Assembly (NCBI GenBank): GCA_003963115.1
Contig: RXJQ01000025.1
Location: 62,001-126,000 of the forward strand
Reading direction: 5' to 3'
Source of the DNA: Burkholderiales bacterium
GTDB lineage: Bacteria > Pseudomonadota > Gammaproteobacteria > Burkholderiales > Burkholderiaceae_C
Length of the DNA: 64,000 nucleotides
Below the pieces are notes generated by a model, which ran no database searches, was not told the origin of the DNA, and worked only from the letters and a program-made list of their open reading frames with translations. Shown here in pieces: positions 45,444 to 54,542 of the stretch. The first letter of the stretch is position 1. Each line of letters opens with the position of its first letter. The position numbers and the translations under genes are program-made.

Positions 45444-46052
45444 TCAAACGAGAACCCCGCCTTTGACCGTGGGGGCGACCCAGTCGCTCAGGTAGGTCAG
45501 GCGGTGGCGGGTGATGTCGCCATAGCCTGAGTACAGTGTGCCGATCACGCCCGTGAGCCAGGCGGACAGCTGCGATTTCTCCATCTTGTACTCGCCGTAG
45601 TTGGGGTCGAAGGCATAGATGTGGCCGCCGAACTTCTTGCCCGAGCGGTAGAAGGCGATGGTGTGGGCGCCGCCGCCGCTGAACCAGAAGCTGTAGAGGA
45701 AGGCGGTGCGGTGCTCATCGCGCACCTTGTTGGCCACCACCGCAAAGCTCCCGCAGTCGTCGACCTTGTCGATCTTGACGCCCAGGCGCTTGGCGATGCC
45801 CTCGTCGGCGCCGCTTTCGCCTTCGTGGGCCCAGCGGTCACGGATGGCGCGGTAGCAGATGCGGACCTCGCCGGCCCGCCGCTTCATGGCGTCCATGCGG
45901 GCCTGGGCGCCGGCGGCCTTGTTGTCCAGGATCTCGTCGGCCCAGGCAATGCCGAAGGCGTGGCAGCCGCCGCCGGCCGAGGCAGGGTTCTTCCCGCCAT
46001 CAAGGTAGTCGGATTGGCTGAATTCAACGGTGCGGTAGGTGGTTTCATCCAT
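45444..46052 (-). CDS. Putative YopT/C58-like cysteine protease, candidate T6SS effector
   Basis: 202-residue protein with a papain-like triad in the order of the C58 (YopT/AvrPphB) family: C30 in GGGCHAFGIAWADE, H130 in GGAHTIAFYR and D149 in YAFDPNYGEY. The FDPNYGEY block is the hallmark of this group. No signal peptide is seen, as expected for a T6SS cargo. It is the only minus-strand gene between tssA and the FAD oxidoreductase and faces vgrG across 141 bases. GGAG precedes the ATG. No immunity gene is obvious next to it, which would fit a eukaryote-directed effector; that is inference. Confidence 0.6.
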   Translation of the reverse strand: MDETTYRTVEFSQSDYLDGGKNPASAGGGCHAFGIAWADEILDNKAAGAQARMDAMKRRAGEVRICYRAIRDRWAHEGESGADEGIAKRLGVKIDKVDDCGSFAVVANKVRDEHRTAFLYSFWFSGGGAHTIAFYRSGKKFGGHIYAFDPNYGEYKMEKSQLSAWLTGVIGTLYSGYGDITRHRLTYLSDWVAPTVKGGVLV

Positions 46053-46193
46053 GTGCGATCTCCTGCGTGATGATGTTCGCCACTATGGAATCCAGCCGCG
46101 TCAGCCAACAGTAACTTTGGCCACATTGGCCCCATCAGGCGGCATGACTTTGGTCGCTTTGCCCGCCCGCCCGACTGAGGTCCACTCCTGAGC

Positions 46194-48506
46194 ATGCCGA
46201 CACATGCCCCCATCACGCTGAGTTCGCCGCTGCCTGCAGCAGACTTGTTTCTCGACGCCCTGAGCGTGTCGGAGGGCCTGAGCCTGCTTGGCGGCATGCA
46301 GCTCAACCTCTTGAGCGAGAAGGGCACCCTCGCCCCCCAGGACCTGCTGGGCAAGCCGGTGACGGTCACCATCAACCTGGGCGACGACAGCAAGCGTTAC
46401 TTCAACGGCTATGTCACCCGCTTCGGGCTGGGCAAGCCCCAGGGTCGCTATTTTGCCTACCAGGCCGAGGTGCGCCCCTGGCTGTGGTTCCTCACGCGCA
46501 CCAGCGACTGCCGCATCTTCCAGGAGATGACGGTGCCCGACATCGTCAAGAAGGTGTTCGACGACCACGCCAGCGTGGCGCACGTCAAGCTCAAGCTCTT
46601 TCGCAGCTACCACACCTGGACGTACTGCGTGCAGTACCGCGAAAGCGACTTCAGCTTCATCGCGCGCCTGTTGGAGCGCGAAGGCATCTACTGGTACTTC
46701 GAGCACACCGATGGCAAGCATGAGCTGGTCTTGATGGACTCGCTCAGCGCGCACGACCCGATCACGGGCGAGAGCACCATCCGCTACATCGAAGACCCCA
46801 GCAACGCGCCGCCTGATGAGGAGTACATCTCCCAGTGGCGCTTTAGCCAGGAGGTCAAGACCGGCAAGATGGTGCTGACCAGCTACGACTTCGAGCGGCC
46901 CGGGGTCTCGCTGCTGGTGGACGCCAGCCTGTCGCGCTCGCATGACCAGGCCTCGGCCGAGCGCTTCGATTTCCAAGGCGACTACATCAAGACCGCCGAT
47001 GGCAAGCAGTATGCCGAGGACTGGCTCGATGAAGTGCAGGCTCGCCATGAGCGGCTGACAGGCGAGGGCAATGCCATGGGCCTGAAGGCCGGCCGCACCT
47101 TCAAGCTGTCCAAGCACCCGCGCGAGGACCAGAACGCCCAGTACCTGCTGACCTCGGTCCAGATCCAGGCACAGGTCGCGGTGTTCGAGGCCGGCATGAG
47201 CGGTAGCCGGTTCCAGGTGAGCTTCGAGGCCATCCCTGCCGCGCAGCAGTTCCGCCCACCGCGCAGCACGCCCAAGCCCTTCGTGCAGGGCCCGCAGACG
47301 GCCGTGGTGGTGGGCCCTGGCGGCGAGGAAATCTTCACCGACAAGTACGGCCGCGTCAAAGTGCAGTTCCACTGGGACCGCCTGGGCAAGAAGGACGAGA
47401 AGAGCTCCTGCTGGGTGCGCGTGTCGCAGCCCTGGGCGGGGCAGAACTTCGGCTTCATGCACATCCCGCGCATCGGGCAGGAGGTGGTCGTCGATTTCCT
47501 GGAAGGCGACCCTGACCAGCCCCTGATCACCGGCCGCGTCTACAACGCCCAGCAGATGCCGCCCTGGGACCTGCCGGCCAATGCCACGCAGTCCGGCGTG
47601 CTGTCGCGTTCTAGCAAAGGCGGCGCCTATGGCAATGCCAACGCCCTGCGCTTCGAAGACAAGAAGGGCAGCGAGCAGGTCTGGCTGCATGCCGAGAAGA
47701 ACCAGGACATCGAGGTCGAGAACGACGAGACCCACTGGGTCGGGCATGACCGCACCAAGACCATTGACCATGACGAGAAGGTGCATGTCAAACACGATCG
47801 CACCGAGAACGTCGACAACAACGAGACCATCACCATCGGGGTGGACCGCACAGAGCGCGTCGGCAAGAACGAGACCATCACCATTGGGGTGGACCGCAAG
47901 GAAACGGTGGGTGCTAACGAGACCATCACCATCGGCACCAACCGCACCGAGACGGTTGGCAGCAATGAAACCATCACCATTGGCGCGAACCGCAGCATCA
48001 CGGTGGGCAGCAGTGAAACGGCCACGGTGGCCATGCAACGCACGCACACCGTAGGCATCAACGAGACCATCGCCATTGGTGCGGCCCAGGAAGTGGCCAT
48101 TGGTGGTGCCCAGTCCATCACGGTGGGGGCCTTGCAAAACGTCTCGGTGGGGGCCAACCAGAGCACCGATGTCGGGATGAACCAAACCCTCAGCGTGGGC
48201 AAGAACCAGGCAACCACCGTGGGCGCCAATCAGGAAACCAAGGTGGGGGGTTCCTTGGCGCTGGAGGTGGCCAAGGGACGCGTGGTCAAGATCGGTGAAG
48301 ACGATGGCCTCAAGGCCGGCAAGAAGATCGTGATCGAAGCCGGAGACTCCATCACGCTCAAGACTGGCAGCGCGGAACTGGTGCTCAAGAAGGACGGCAC
48401 GATCAGCATCAACGGCAAGGATGTCACGATCGAAGCGTCCGGCAAGATCACGGCCAAGGCCTCGAGCGACATGGTGCTCAAGGGATCGAAGATCGCCCAG
48501 AACTGA
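46194..48506 (+). CDS. vgrG: T6SS spike protein VgrG (TssI)
   Basis: 770 residues. The gp27-like part is seen in SDCRIFQEMTVPDIVKKVF and YRESDFSFIARLLEREGIYWYFEH, the gp5 OB-fold in GRVKVQFHWDRLGK and CWVRVSQPWAGQNFGFMHIPR, and a C-terminal needle of octad beta-helix repeats covers residues about 520-700. It forms the trimeric puncturing spike. The last residues ASGKITAKASSDMVLKGSKIAQN show no extra effector domain. It heads the effector/adaptor island that follows on the same strand. Confidence 0.96.
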   Translation: MPTHAPITLSSPLPAADLFLDALSVSEGLSLLGGMQLNLLSEKGTLAPQDLLGKPVTVTINLGDDSKRYFNGYVTRFGLGKPQGRYFAYQAEVRPWLWFLTRTSDCRIFQEMTVPDIVKKVFDDHASVAHVKLKLFRSYHTWTYCVQYRESDFSFIARLLEREGIYWYFEHTDGKHELVLMDSLSAHDPITGESTIRYIEDPSNAPPDEEYISQWRFSQEVKTGKMVLTSYDFERPGVSLLVDASLSRSHDQASAERFDFQGDYIKTADGKQYAEDWLDEVQARHERLTGEGNAMGLKAGRTFKLSKHPREDQNAQYLLTSVQIQAQVAVFEAGMSGSRFQVSFEAIPAAQQFRPPRSTPKPFVQGPQTAVVVGPGGEEIFTDKYGRVKVQFHWDRLGKKDEKSSCWVRVSQPWAGQNFGFMHIPRIGQEVVVDFLEGDPDQPLITGRVYNAQQMPPWDLPANATQSGVLSRSSKGGAYGNANALRFEDKKGSEQVWLHAEKNQDIEVENDETHWVGHDRTKTIDHDEKVHVKHDRTENVDNNETITIGVDRTERVGKNETITIGVDRKETVGANETITIGTNRTETVGSNETITIGANRSITVGSSETATVAMQRTHTVGINETIAIGAAQEVAIGGAQSITVGALQNVSVGANQSTDVGMNQTLSVGKNQATTVGANQETKVGGSLALEVAKGRVVKIGEDDGLKAGKKIVIEAGDSITLKTGSAELVLKKDGTISINGKDVTIEASGKITAKASSDMVLKGSKIAQN
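47802..48281 (+). repeat. Ten tandem 48-base units encoding the VgrG needle
   Basis: Ten in-frame units of 16 codons, each two octads. Units one to four are close copies (for example TERVGKNETITIGVDR), while later ones drift (NVSVGANQSTDVGMNQ). The hydrophobic V/I-G step every eight residues is kept. The near identity of the early units suggests recent duplication, so copy number may vary between strains. Confidence 0.85.
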
Positions 48507-48537
48507 CGCCAGCAACGGCCGAGAAAGGAAGGATCCC

Positions 48538-49008
48538 ATGACGCAATTGATCGACAACGCCTTGCTCATGGCTCACAAGGGGCTTGTGCAGCGCGCGCTG
48601 GTTCAGGGCTTTACCGACGAGGGTTCGGTGCTGGTGCGTCTGCTCGATCAGGGCGCGCCCCTGCCTTGCCTGGTCCTGCACACCGGTGCATCGGCGGCCT
48701 GCTTGCGCGAAGGCGACGAGGTGCTGGTGTGGCTGGACAAGCCCACCGCCGGGGAGCAGGCGGCCACTGGTGTGGTCATGGGACGCATCGGCTTGTACGG
48801 AGACGCCCAAGGCGTGACCCCGCTTGAAGAGTTTGCCCGTCGCCCGCGTCGACTAGTGCTGGAAGCCCAGGAGGAAATCGTGCTGCGCAATGGTCGGGCA
48901 CGCATTCGACTGGGTGCCGACGGTGACGTGGAGATCCTGGCCGAGAGTTTCAGCGGCCGGTGTCGTCGCCTGATCAAGCTGTTGGCTCCCATGATCAAGC
49001 TCAACTGA
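48538..49008 (+). CDS. DUF6484-type T6SS-associated protein
   Basis: 156 residues of the DUF6484 kind found next to vgrG. A small beta domain near the start (FTDEGSVLVRLLD to GDEVLVWLD) and the ending LVLEAQEEIVLRNGRARIRLGADGDVEI to IKLN match the family. Its role is not known; position right after vgrG suggests it belongs to spike or adaptor assembly. A purine-rich site, AAGGAAGGA, lies just before the ATG. Confidence 0.75.
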   Translation: MTQLIDNALLMAHKGLVQRALVQGFTDEGSVLVRLLDQGAPLPCLVLHTGASAACLREGDEVLVWLDKPTAGEQAATGVVMGRIGLYGDAQGVTPLEEFARRPRRLVLEAQEEIVLRNGRARIRLGADGDVEILAESFSGRCRRLIKLLAPMIKLN

Positions 49009-49035
49009 GGCGCCACAGGCCAGAAAGCATCGGCT

Positions 49036-50367
49036 GTGTCTCAAGCTACTCCTGCACCCGTCTTGCGCCCCTTGCCCCAGGTGGCCGACATCCGCCGAGC
49101 CTGGGTCGGGCCGCCTCGGCGCAGTGCCTTGCCGCCGCACGGCTCGGATTTCGGTGTGCAGCATGAGGATACCGAGGCGTTTCGCCAGCGCGCCGCCCGC
49201 GAGTGTCTGGATACGCTGGGTATGCTGCGCAGCTATCGGGCGCCGCAGGATGTGGAGACTTGGCTGATCCCGGCTCGCTCGGAGCAACGCCTGCTGGCCC
49301 AGGTGCGTGCCTTGCTGATGCTGGGGCCGCCCGCCCTGACCTTGTCGCTCAAGCTTGCGCTGGACCCCGATGTGCCGGATCCGGACCGCGTGTTCGCCAA
49401 CTTGTTCCTGCTGGGCTGCACCAGTGGCGTCGAAGCCCTGTCCAAAGCTGTTCCCATCTTCGAGGCTGCCCAGATGCGGGATCGGGGCGAGGCGGCGGCA
49501 GCCGTGGAGGCTTTTTGCCTCAGTCCCAGTCAAGCCTTGACGGACGCCCTTTCTCCATTGCTCACCCACGCGATGCCTCAGGTGCGCGCGGCGGCTGTGC
49601 GCGTGCTGGCCTACCGTGAGGCTTTGTCCACGCCGGCCTGGAGCCAGGCCATGCGCGATGCCGATCCACGCGTGGTGGCCGCCGCACTGGGTGGCAGTGT
49701 CAATGCGCTGGACAGGGACCAATGCGCCCACATGTTGCAAGCCTGGTATGGCTGCGACCAGGAGCCCCTGGCCCGAGCCGCTTTGCGCGCGGGCCTGTCT
49801 TTGCGTCTGGACGAGGCTCGCGTTGCAGCCCGTGCCATCGCTGCCAAGTCCCCTGCTTGGGCCGACTCCCTGTACTTGCTGGCCTTGTGTGGGCAGGCAG
49901 AGGATGCGAGCTTGATCGAAGCGGCCTTCCAGTTGCACTGGCCCTCTGCCGTCAAGGCGGCTGCACATGCCGGCTGGTTGGGTCTGGGTGCGCGCATGGT
50001 GGGTTGGTGTCGGGCGCATCCGCAGCAAGAACCTTTGTGCAAGGCTGTCCATCAGGCCCTGCGCATCCTGGTGGGTCTTCCCGGCGAGATTGCGCCGGAT
50101 GCAGAAGCCATGACGCAAACCTGGCTGAGCCTGGCCGCCGACAAGGATGTGGAGATCCGCTGGCGCGGCGGGCAGGCATGGCACGCCGGCGCCGCCTTAC
50201 AGGCCTTGCGGGATGGCGCCTTTTCCCGCGTGCAACGACAGGACCTCTACCTGGAGTTGCAGATGATGTCGCCCGGTCTTCGGCTGCCGCGCTTTTCCGC
50301 TTTTGATTTCATCGGGGTGCAATGGCAGTCCCTTGAAGCCATTGCAGCCAGCCTGTTTACCCACTGA
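49036..50367 (+). CDS. HEAT-like repeat T6SS accessory protein
   Basis: 443-residue helical protein starting at a GTG. The pattern HAMPQVRAAAVRVLAYREALS and DADPRVVAAALGG is typical of HEAT repeats and recalls the T6SS-linked TIGR02270 group, though the N-terminus is not a close match. No catalytic motif or membrane helix. It is probably an adaptor for effector loading, by position only: DUF6484 lies 27 bases before and DUF2169 17 bases after. Confidence 0.65.
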   Translation: MSQATPAPVLRPLPQVADIRRAWVGPPRRSALPPHGSDFGVQHEDTEAFRQRAARECLDTLGMLRSYRAPQDVETWLIPARSEQRLLAQVRALLMLGPPALTLSLKLALDPDVPDPDRVFANLFLLGCTSGVEALSKAVPIFEAAQMRDRGEAAAAVEAFCLSPSQALTDALSPLLTHAMPQVRAAAVRVLAYREALSTPAWSQAMRDADPRVVAAALGGSVNALDRDQCAHMLQAWYGCDQEPLARAALRAGLSLRLDEARVAARAIAAKSPAWADSLYLLALCGQAEDASLIEAAFQLHWPSAVKAAAHAGWLGLGARMVGWCRAHPQQEPLCKAVHQALRILVGLPGEIAPDAEAMTQTWLSLAADKDVEIRWRGGQAWHAGAALQALRDGAFSRVQRQDLYLELQMMSPGLRLPRFSAFDFIGVQWQSLEAIAASLFTH

Positions 50368-50384
50368 AGGATTGTTGGCGCAGC

Positions 50385-51413
50385 ATGGATGAGCCCGACC
50401 TGGACAACCGCAGTGATTTCGCATCGGCTTCGTGGCCCATCGTGGACCGCGAAGGCAAGATGGCGCGCGTGGTCGTGATCAAGGCCAGCTTCTCGCTGGA
50501 CGAGCCAGACGGGCAGCTGGTCCTGGCACAAGAGCCCAATCCGCTTCGTCTGGGTGACGAGTTCTGGGGCAAGCCCGAGGTGCCCGATGTGCGCCTGCCG
50601 GCGGACTACGGCCTGGAAAAGGTCGGCACCGACTTCATCCTCAGTGCCTGTGCCACACCGATGCAAGGCAGGCAGGTCACTTATGTCGACGTGGGCTTGC
50701 GTGTGGCAGATCGCAGCAAAGTCCTGCGTGTGCATGGGCCGAGGCAATGGCGCCGTGGTCTGCTGGGGGTGGTGCCCGGGCCGTCGGCATTGGTGACGCA
50801 AGGCATTCCGCTGTCCTGGTCGCGCGCCTGGGGCGGTCAGGACATGAGTGACCCGAGCAAGCCGCTTGAAGAAGCGCGCAACCCGATCGGGTCCGGCGTT
50901 ATCCGCGATCCAGCGCGCCTGATCGGCTTGCCCGCTCCCCAGATCGAGGCACCAGACGAGCCCATTGGTGAAGCGGGAGGCAAGTGCCTACCGCAAGGCT
51001 TTGCAGCGTTGGCACCGCACTTCGCCCCCCGGCGGGACACCGCGGGGACTTACGACCAAGATTGGCTGGACAAGGTCTACCCGGCCAAGCCGGCCGACTA
51101 CAAGCCTGAGCACGAAAACAGGGCGCCCGTCGAGTTCCAGTTTGGGCAAGGCCTGCGTGGTGGCGAGCCAGTTCAGATCGCAGGTGTACATGCAACGCGG
51201 CACATCGAGTTTGTGCTGCCCAAGTGGCTGGTGCGTGTGCGGGCCCTGATCGATGGCCAGGTGCAGGACAAACGCCCCCAATTGGATACTGTGGTGGTGG
51301 ACGCGCAGCGCATGCAACTGGAGATGGTCTGGCGCGCCATTTTCACGTGCCCGCCGCGCATGCGAAACCGCTTCACGACCATCCGGGTCGAAGCCAAGGA
51401 GTTCGTTTCATGA
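50385..51413 (+). CDS. DUF2169 effector-adaptor protein
   Basis: 342 residues of the DUF2169 family. The strong signatures are MARVVVIKASFSLDE, the run RVHGPRQWRR, and PLSWSRAWGGQD. DUF2169 proteins act as chaperone/adaptors that help load DUF4150 PAAR-type effectors onto the spike in other bacteria. Its stop shares ATGA with the thiolase-fold gene, so they are translated together. Confidence 0.88.
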   Translation: MDEPDLDNRSDFASASWPIVDREGKMARVVVIKASFSLDEPDGQLVLAQEPNPLRLGDEFWGKPEVPDVRLPADYGLEKVGTDFILSACATPMQGRQVTYVDVGLRVADRSKVLRVHGPRQWRRGLLGVVPGPSALVTQGIPLSWSRAWGGQDMSDPSKPLEEARNPIGSGVIRDPARLIGLPAPQIEAPDEPIGEAGGKCLPQGFAALAPHFAPRRDTAGTYDQDWLDKVYPAKPADYKPEHENRAPVEFQFGQGLRGGEPVQIAGVHATRHIEFVLPKWLVRVRALIDGQVQDKRPQLDTVVVDAQRMQLEMVWRAIFTCPPRMRNRFTTIRVEAKEFVS

Positions 51414-52477
51414 GCGCGCTCGGTGGGGCCATGGCCGAACTGGTGGCCTGGGAAGCAGTGAGTTCCCTGGGCGAAAGTGCCAGAGAAACCTCCTTGCTTT
51501 GGGAGGCCGGCATTGTCAACTTGGCACCTTCGCGATTCGTCCTGGAAGACGGGTCTCGCGTCAATCTGTGTGCCTGCCCGGCCTTGTCTCCCGAACTGCT
51601 GGGGGAGGCAAGACTGGCCGAACTGGCAGCTTGCGCGCTGGAGCGTCTGGCCACGCGCATGGGTGGGGCCGGCTTGCAAGGCATCAGGACGTTGTTGCTG
51701 AGCTTGCCCGAACGGCTGGCGGCCCAGGCCCACGGCAGGGAGCTCAATGCGCAGGGGCAGCGCTTAATCGAAGCGCTGTTGCGCCATCCTCTGTTCGCGG
51801 GCCAGGGCCTGCGTATCGAGGCCTATCCCTTCGGTCGGGCGGCAGGCGCACTGGCGCTGCACCGTGCCGCCGAGTTGATGGCCGCGGGGCAGCGGGTGCT
51901 GTGGGGTGGGCTGGACACCCTGCATGACTGGCAGGCTCTGGAAGCATTGGCCAAGCAGGAGCGCCTGCTCAATGAGGATAACGTCGATGGCGTTAGGCCG
52001 GGTGAGGCCGCGGCCTTTGCCGTGTTGCAGGCGGCCCAGGGAGGTGGAGACCGTCCCATCGTCATGGGCGTAGGCCTGGGGCGCGAAGACTTGGCCGTGC
52101 AGCAGCAGGGCGGACCGTTGCGGTTCGACGGTCTGGCCAAGGCGGTCATGACCAGCACGACAAGCCTGCGTGACCTGCGCCGCCGATGCAACTACTGGTT
52201 GTTCGACACGACGCACGAGGCGGTCGCGGCGCAGCGACTGCAGCATGTCCTGACGGCCTGCGCCGACATCGTGGGCCTGCAAACGGCCATCCATGGGCCA
52301 CTCAAGGCCTTGGGGGATGTTGGCGCGGCAAGCCTGCCACTGTTTGCAGCGCTGGCTGCAGAAGCTTGGCGACACGGTTCTGCCGATGACAACACGGCGT
52401 TGCTGGCGGCCAGTTCGGACAGTAGCGCCTGCGGCGCCATCGTCTTGGGCGATTCAATTGCGAGGATGACAACATGA
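51410..52477 (+). CDS. Thiolase-fold (ketosynthase-like) T6SS accessory protein, catalytic residues missing
   Basis: 355 residues with the ketosynthase/thiolase layout: ALHRAAELMAAGQRVLWGGLDT (150-170) aligns with the region after the nucleophile, and NVDGVRPGEAAAFAVLQ (191-207) is the usual GEAAAF strand. In place of the nucleophile Cys the chain reads YPFGRAAG (139-146), and the active-site GH is GD at 302-303. Such genes occur with DUF2169 and DUF4150 in other effector islands. Loss of both residues argues for a binding or folding role, not catalysis. It overlaps both neighbours by ATGA. Confidence 0.7.
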   Translation: MSALGGAMAELVAWEAVSSLGESARETSLLWEAGIVNLAPSRFVLEDGSRVNLCACPALSPELLGEARLAELAACALERLATRMGGAGLQGIRTLLLSLPERLAAQAHGRELNAQGQRLIEALLRHPLFAGQGLRIEAYPFGRAAGALALHRAAELMAAGQRVLWGGLDTLHDWQALEALAKQERLLNEDNVDGVRPGEAAAFAVLQAAQGGGDRPIVMGVGLGREDLAVQQQGGPLRFDGLAKAVMTSTTSLRDLRRRCNYWLFDTTHEAVAAQRLQHVLTACADIVGLQTAIHGPLKALGDVGAASLPLFAALAAEAWRHGSADDNTALLAASSDSSACGAIVLGDSIARMTT

Positions 52478-52845
52478 GTGTTTTGGCCAATGGCCGCGAG
52501 GTGGCTGGTGAATCGACCGGACACAGCGTTGTCTACATGAACCCAAGCGTCTGCATCACACCGGCAGCGCCTTCGCCTCTTCCCATGCCCTATCCCATTC
52601 TGACTGGAGCGGGGACGGGCAATCTCGAAAGCGATGCGCGCAAGGTGCAAATCGGCGACAAGCCCGTGTTCAATACGGACTCGGTTATTGCCTCGTGCAA
52701 TGGCAATGAAGCAGGCACCCAAAAGGAAGTCGTCAGCATGAAGACGGGTTCCAGTGCATACATGCTTGATGGCAGTCCCGACGTGATGGTCGAGGGCAAG
52801 TCGGTCGTCTACACCGGCAGCCAGGGCATGGGCAACCAGATGTGA
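52474..52845 (+). CDS. DUF4150 PAAR-like spike tip protein
   Basis: 123 residues, a complete DUF4150 domain: SVVYMNPSVCITPAAPSPLPMPYP at the start, KVQIGDKPVFNTDSV and SGSAYMLDG-type strands (GSSAYMLDGSPDVMVEGKSV), ending GSQGMGNQM. It caps the VgrG spike and carries cargo. Unlike many DUF4150 proteins it ends here and the toxin is a separate gene eight bases later, as though a tip-toxin fusion had been split. Confidence 0.88.
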   Translation: MSVLANGREVAGESTGHSVVYMNPSVCITPAAPSPLPMPYPILTGAGTGNLESDARKVQIGDKPVFNTDSVIASCNGNEAGTQKEVVSMKTGSSAYMLDGSPDVMVEGKSVVYTGSQGMGNQM

Positions 52846-52852
52846 GGCGCGA

Positions 52853-53500
52853 TTGACAGCCAGCGCCGCAATGGTCAAGGCCATGGTCGTGAAAGGGGCC
52901 GGGGCCGGCATGGGCAAGCAAAAGCTCACTTGCGAGGAGATCTGCGCGAGCTTTGATCCGCCTATTGAGTTCGGCTCGCACAAGGACATGGTGGGCAGCA
53001 AGAAAGGCTACCAGGCCGAGCACATCGTGCCGACTTCGGCCTTCCACGAAATGGGCCGCAGTGGTGACAGGGTGACCAACTGCTCGGGATACACCACGCC
53101 CAACGCCTTGACCTGGATGGCGCGCGATGGCCAATCCGCTGACCAGGAGCACAAGATCCTGACCGATCAGATGCGGGAGTTCTCACAGGCCAATGATCTG
53201 GCTGGTCGTGAGGCGACGCTCAACCAATGGCTGGACGAGTATGAAGAGGGTGCCAAGAACGCACTGAAAAATGCTGATCCAAAAAGAAAAATCAAAAACA
53301 AAAAGTTGGATGAGGACAGCCTGATCGATGCGGCAGCCGAGTGCATTCGCGCCCGGGCGGCGGAGTCATTTGCCCAGATGAAGCCACCTGTCAAGGGCGA
53401 TACCAAGTTGCGCAACCCCTGGGCTGCAACCGCCGAGCAACGTGCGGCCGCAGCGCCACCACCAAGAGCGCCATCTGGCGGGCGCGGCGGCAGACGCTGA
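52853..53500 (+). CDS. Putative HNH-like nuclease toxin, candidate T6SS effector
   Basis: 215 residues counted from a TTG start that has GAGG five bases upstream; ATGs at 52871 and 52883 are alternatives. The core QAEHIVPTSAFHEMGRS with H57 and H65, GYTTPNALTW with N84, and QEHKIL with H100 gives an H-N-H order like bacterial nuclease toxins. A charged helical segment with a lysine-rich run (KRKIKNKKLDED) follows, then a Pro/Arg-rich tail. It directly follows the spike-tip gene. No immunity gene is proven, but the next genes are candidates. The nuclease call rests on motif order only. Confidence 0.55.
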   Translation: MTASAAMVKAMVVKGAGAGMGKQKLTCEEICASFDPPIEFGSHKDMVGSKKGYQAEHIVPTSAFHEMGRSGDRVTNCSGYTTPNALTWMARDGQSADQEHKILTDQMREFSQANDLAGREATLNQWLDEYEEGAKNALKNADPKRKIKNKKLDEDSLIDAAAECIRARAAESFAQMKPPVKGDTKLRNPWAATAEQRAAAAPPPRAPSGGRGGRR

Positions 53501-53552
53501 TGTGGGCCACAATGAACAAGTCTTGGGTGCTGACCCAGATTGGAGAGATGAC

Positions 53553-54527
53553 ATGAGCGAGCAAATGAGAAGCGAAGTTCTGAAAGTGGTGGAGGCGGCG
53601 GATGCGCTCTACTACATGACCACCGATTACGAAGAGGGCGATATCGGCCACGGTATCGGTTGCGTCTATCGGACCAGCGGCAAGCGTACGGAAGGCGAAG
53701 TTCCTGTGCGGGCCTTGCTGGCCAACGAAACCTTGTCGTCTCTATGGGTCTCACCTCAAGGTCACCTGTGGGTGGCCAGCGCCAATGGCCATGTCGCGAC
53801 CACGGCGCGCTTGCCCTGGTCTGCCGCAGGCAGCGGAGATGGTGCAGGCTATGACAATGGGCCCGGTATGAAGTGGGTCGTGACATCGCTGCCTCGGGTG
53901 CAGGCAACGGGCTTGCCGCCCAACATCACTGTCCTGTGGGGCACCAGTGACCAGCATGTATTTGCCGGCACCTATGGCGGCCACATCTACCAATGGGATG
54001 GCCAGACCTGGCGGCAGACCTATACCGGCGCGGGCAAGGGACAGGGCACCATCAGTGCCTTGGGTGGGCCGGGCTCCAATGACGTCTTTGCGGGCGGCCA
54101 AGGCACGACCCTTCTTCATTTCGATGGATCGACCTGGCAGCCTGTTGCGTTGCCAGGTGCAAGCAATGGACGGGAGACCTTCCGCGGCATCATCACGCTG
54201 CCCACGGGCGAGGTGATGATCTCAGGCAATGGCAGCCAGGGTCGCTTGTTGCATGGCACAGCCAAGGGCTTGACCGAGCTGGGGCGCTACGACATCGCCT
54301 TGATCAGCATGGCCCAACTGGACGATCGCATCCTCTTTGCAACCGGCGACGGTTGTGCCGAGCTGATCGGCCGCGATGTGCAGATGATCAAGGACAGCTT
54401 CCAGACCGTGGACGTGTTGCCGGGGCGTGGTCGCGTGTTCTACATCGAGCCGGACCAGCCTTATCCAGGGTTCGTTGAGTACGATCCCAAGGAAGGTGAT
54501 GATGCCTGGTGGGGCATGGAGTACTGA
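53553..54527 (+). CDS. Beta-propeller-like protein, candidate immunity factor
   Basis: 324 residues I cannot place in a named family. Repeated strands with W and G at blade positions (LWGTSDQHVFAGTYGGHIYQWDGQTWRQ, GSNDVFAGGQGTTLLHFDGSTWQP) suggest a beta-propeller with several blades of about 45 residues. No signal peptide, so it would stay in the cytoplasm. It lies 52 bases after the toxin gene, the position for an immunity protein that blocks it. GAGAG precedes the ATG at 53553. Confidence 0.55.
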   Translation: MSEQMRSEVLKVVEAADALYYMTTDYEEGDIGHGIGCVYRTSGKRTEGEVPVRALLANETLSSLWVSPQGHLWVASANGHVATTARLPWSAAGSGDGAGYDNGPGMKWVVTSLPRVQATGLPPNITVLWGTSDQHVFAGTYGGHIYQWDGQTWRQTYTGAGKGQGTISALGGPGSNDVFAGGQGTTLLHFDGSTWQPVALPGASNGRETFRGIITLPTGEVMISGNGSQGRLLHGTAKGLTELGRYDIALISMAQLDDRILFATGDGCAELIGRDVQMIKDSFQTVDVLPGRGRVFYIEPDQPYPGFVEYDPKEGDDAWWGMEY

Positions 54528-54542
54528 GGAGTGCTCTCTGCA

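Noticed and set aside
47802-48281. Possible CRISPR-like array
   Set aside because: The units are contiguous, in frame and encode the VgrG beta-helix; there are no spacers.
46101-48569. 822-codon minus-strand open frame opposite vgrG
   Set aside because: Its apparent repeats are only the complement of the VgrG needle repeats.
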